A stretch of 12,746 nt of DNA, taken from positions 1-12,746 of the forward strand of contig CABSFC010000083.1 of NCBI GenBank assembly GCA_902476875.1, given 5' to 3'. The notes below the pieces were generated by a model. It saw nothing but the letters and a program-made list of their open reading frames with translations. It was not told where the DNA came from and ran no database searches. This document shows positions 12,213 to 12,746 of this stretch, piece by piece; within the stretch, counting starts at the first letter, position 1, and each line of letters begins with the position of its first letter. The position numbers were made by a program, and so were the translations under genes. This DNA is from an uncultured Oscillibacter sp. (GTDB lineage: Bacteria; Bacillota; Clostridia; Oscillospirales; Oscillospiraceae).

Positions 12213-12746
12213 TTATTTCACCTCCGCACTGCTGTCTTTGATGACGCCCAGGGGGTAGTAGGGGACCATGTTGTCCTTCAGCCACTGGATGGCCTTCAGC
12301 GGCGTCATGCCCCAGTTGGTGGGGCAGGTGGACAGGACCTCGATAAAGGTGAAGCCCTCCCGGTTCATCTGCTTTTCAAACGCCTTCTTGATGGCCCGCT
12401 TGGCCTTGTTGATGTTGGCGATATCGGTGACGCAGACCCGCTCGGCATAGGCGCAGCCGTCCAGGGTGGCCAGCATCTCCGCCACGCGGATGGGCATGCC
12501 CGCCTGCTCCGCGCTGCGGCCGGACTGGCAGGTGGTGGCCCGCTGGCCGATCAGGGTGGTGGGGGCCATCTGGCCGCCGGTCATGCCGTAGATGGCATTG
12601 TTGACGAAGATGGTAGTGAACTTCTCGCCCCGCATGGCGGCGTGGACGATCTCCGCCGCGCCGATGGAGGCCAGATCGCCGTCGCCCTGGTAGGTGAACA
12701 CGGCCTGGTTGGGGTGGGTGCGCTTGATGCCGGTGGCCACGGCGGG
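12213..12746 (-). CDS. 2-oxoacid:ferredoxin oxidoreductase, TPP-binding beta subunit, 5'-truncated
   Basis: The last 177 residues are in the window; the frame is open to the edge (PAVATGIKR...), so the N-terminal third, including the early cysteines expected in this family, lies outside. The thiamine-pyrophosphate/Mg site is clear: Y-QGDGDLASIGAAE, then FVNNAIYGMTGGQMAPTT. The C-terminal STCPTNWGMTPLKA box is typical of the VorA/KorB-type beta subunit that works with a separate gamma subunit. Together with the downstream gamma gene it forms the core of a heteromeric oxidoreductase; alpha and ferredoxin-like delta subunits are expected further upstream, beyond the window. The assignment to VOR rather than KOR rests on the neighbouring ilvE and is inference. 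Confidence 0.93.
   Translation of the reverse strand, partial: PAVATGIKRTHPNQAVFTYQGDGDLASIGAAEIVHAAMRGEKFTTIFVNNAIYGMTGGQMAPTTLIGQRATTCQSGRSAEQAGMPIRVAEMLATLDGCAYAERVCVTDIANINKAKRAIKKAFEKQMNREGFTFIEVLSTCPTNWGMTPLKAIQWLKDNMVPYYPLGVIKDSSAEVK

Overview
The window reads as chromosomal DNA of a GC-rich, strictly anaerobic Clostridia, most likely of the Oscillospiraceae (Flavonifractor/Oscillibacter-like). This is inferred from the strong AGGAGG-type ribosome binding sites, Clostridia-type protein families, a 2-oxoacid:ferredoxin oxidoreductase, and the G/C-ending codon use. No mobile element, CRISPR array, rRNA or tRNA gene was found. Nearly all the sequence is coding, arranged in compact transcription units separated by strong bidirectional terminators.

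Layout. (1) Positions 1-4994, plus strand: a tight five-gene run. It holds a leucine-rich-repeat protein (5'-truncated by the window edge), a DUF2201/VWA-like protein, a MoxR-type AAA+ ATPase, a NifU-like Fe-S scaffold overlapping the ATPase gene by 8 nt, and an aldose-1-epimerase-family protein. It ends at a perfect 30-nt palindromic terminator. (2) Positions 5119-7308, minus strand: htpG (Hsp90) followed by a previously easy-to-miss 88-residue membrane protein. (3) Positions 7491-7925, plus strand and divergent from htpG: a membrane protein with a C-terminal zinc ribbon. (4) Positions 8043-10239: a TetR-family regulator divergent from a three-gene operon. The operon encodes a small protein of 11-residue amphipathic repeats, a four-helix membrane protein built from an internal duplication, and an eight-helix membrane protein. 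The shared 117-bp regulatory region has overlapping divergent promoters, two TetR-like operators and a perfect 16-bp inverted repeat that supplies both ribosome binding sites. (5) Positions 10316-12746, minus strand: ilvE (branched-chain aminotransferase) with its own promoter and a structured attenuator-like leader, and upstream of it the gamma and (partial) beta subunits of a 2-oxoacid:ferredoxin oxidoreductase, probably of the branched-chain (VOR) type.

How the genes fit together. IlvE and the ferredoxin oxidoreductase would carry out successive steps of branched-chain amino-acid interconversion (amino acid <-> 2-oxoacid <-> acyl-CoA + CO2). The MoxR/VWA pair next to a NifU protein suggests a chaperone-like system linked to Fe-S proteins; this is inference, by analogy with RavA-ViaA of enterobacteria. 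The TetR divergon is the least described part of the window: an autoregulated switch controlling a synuclein-like repeat peptide plus two integral membrane proteins of unknown function.
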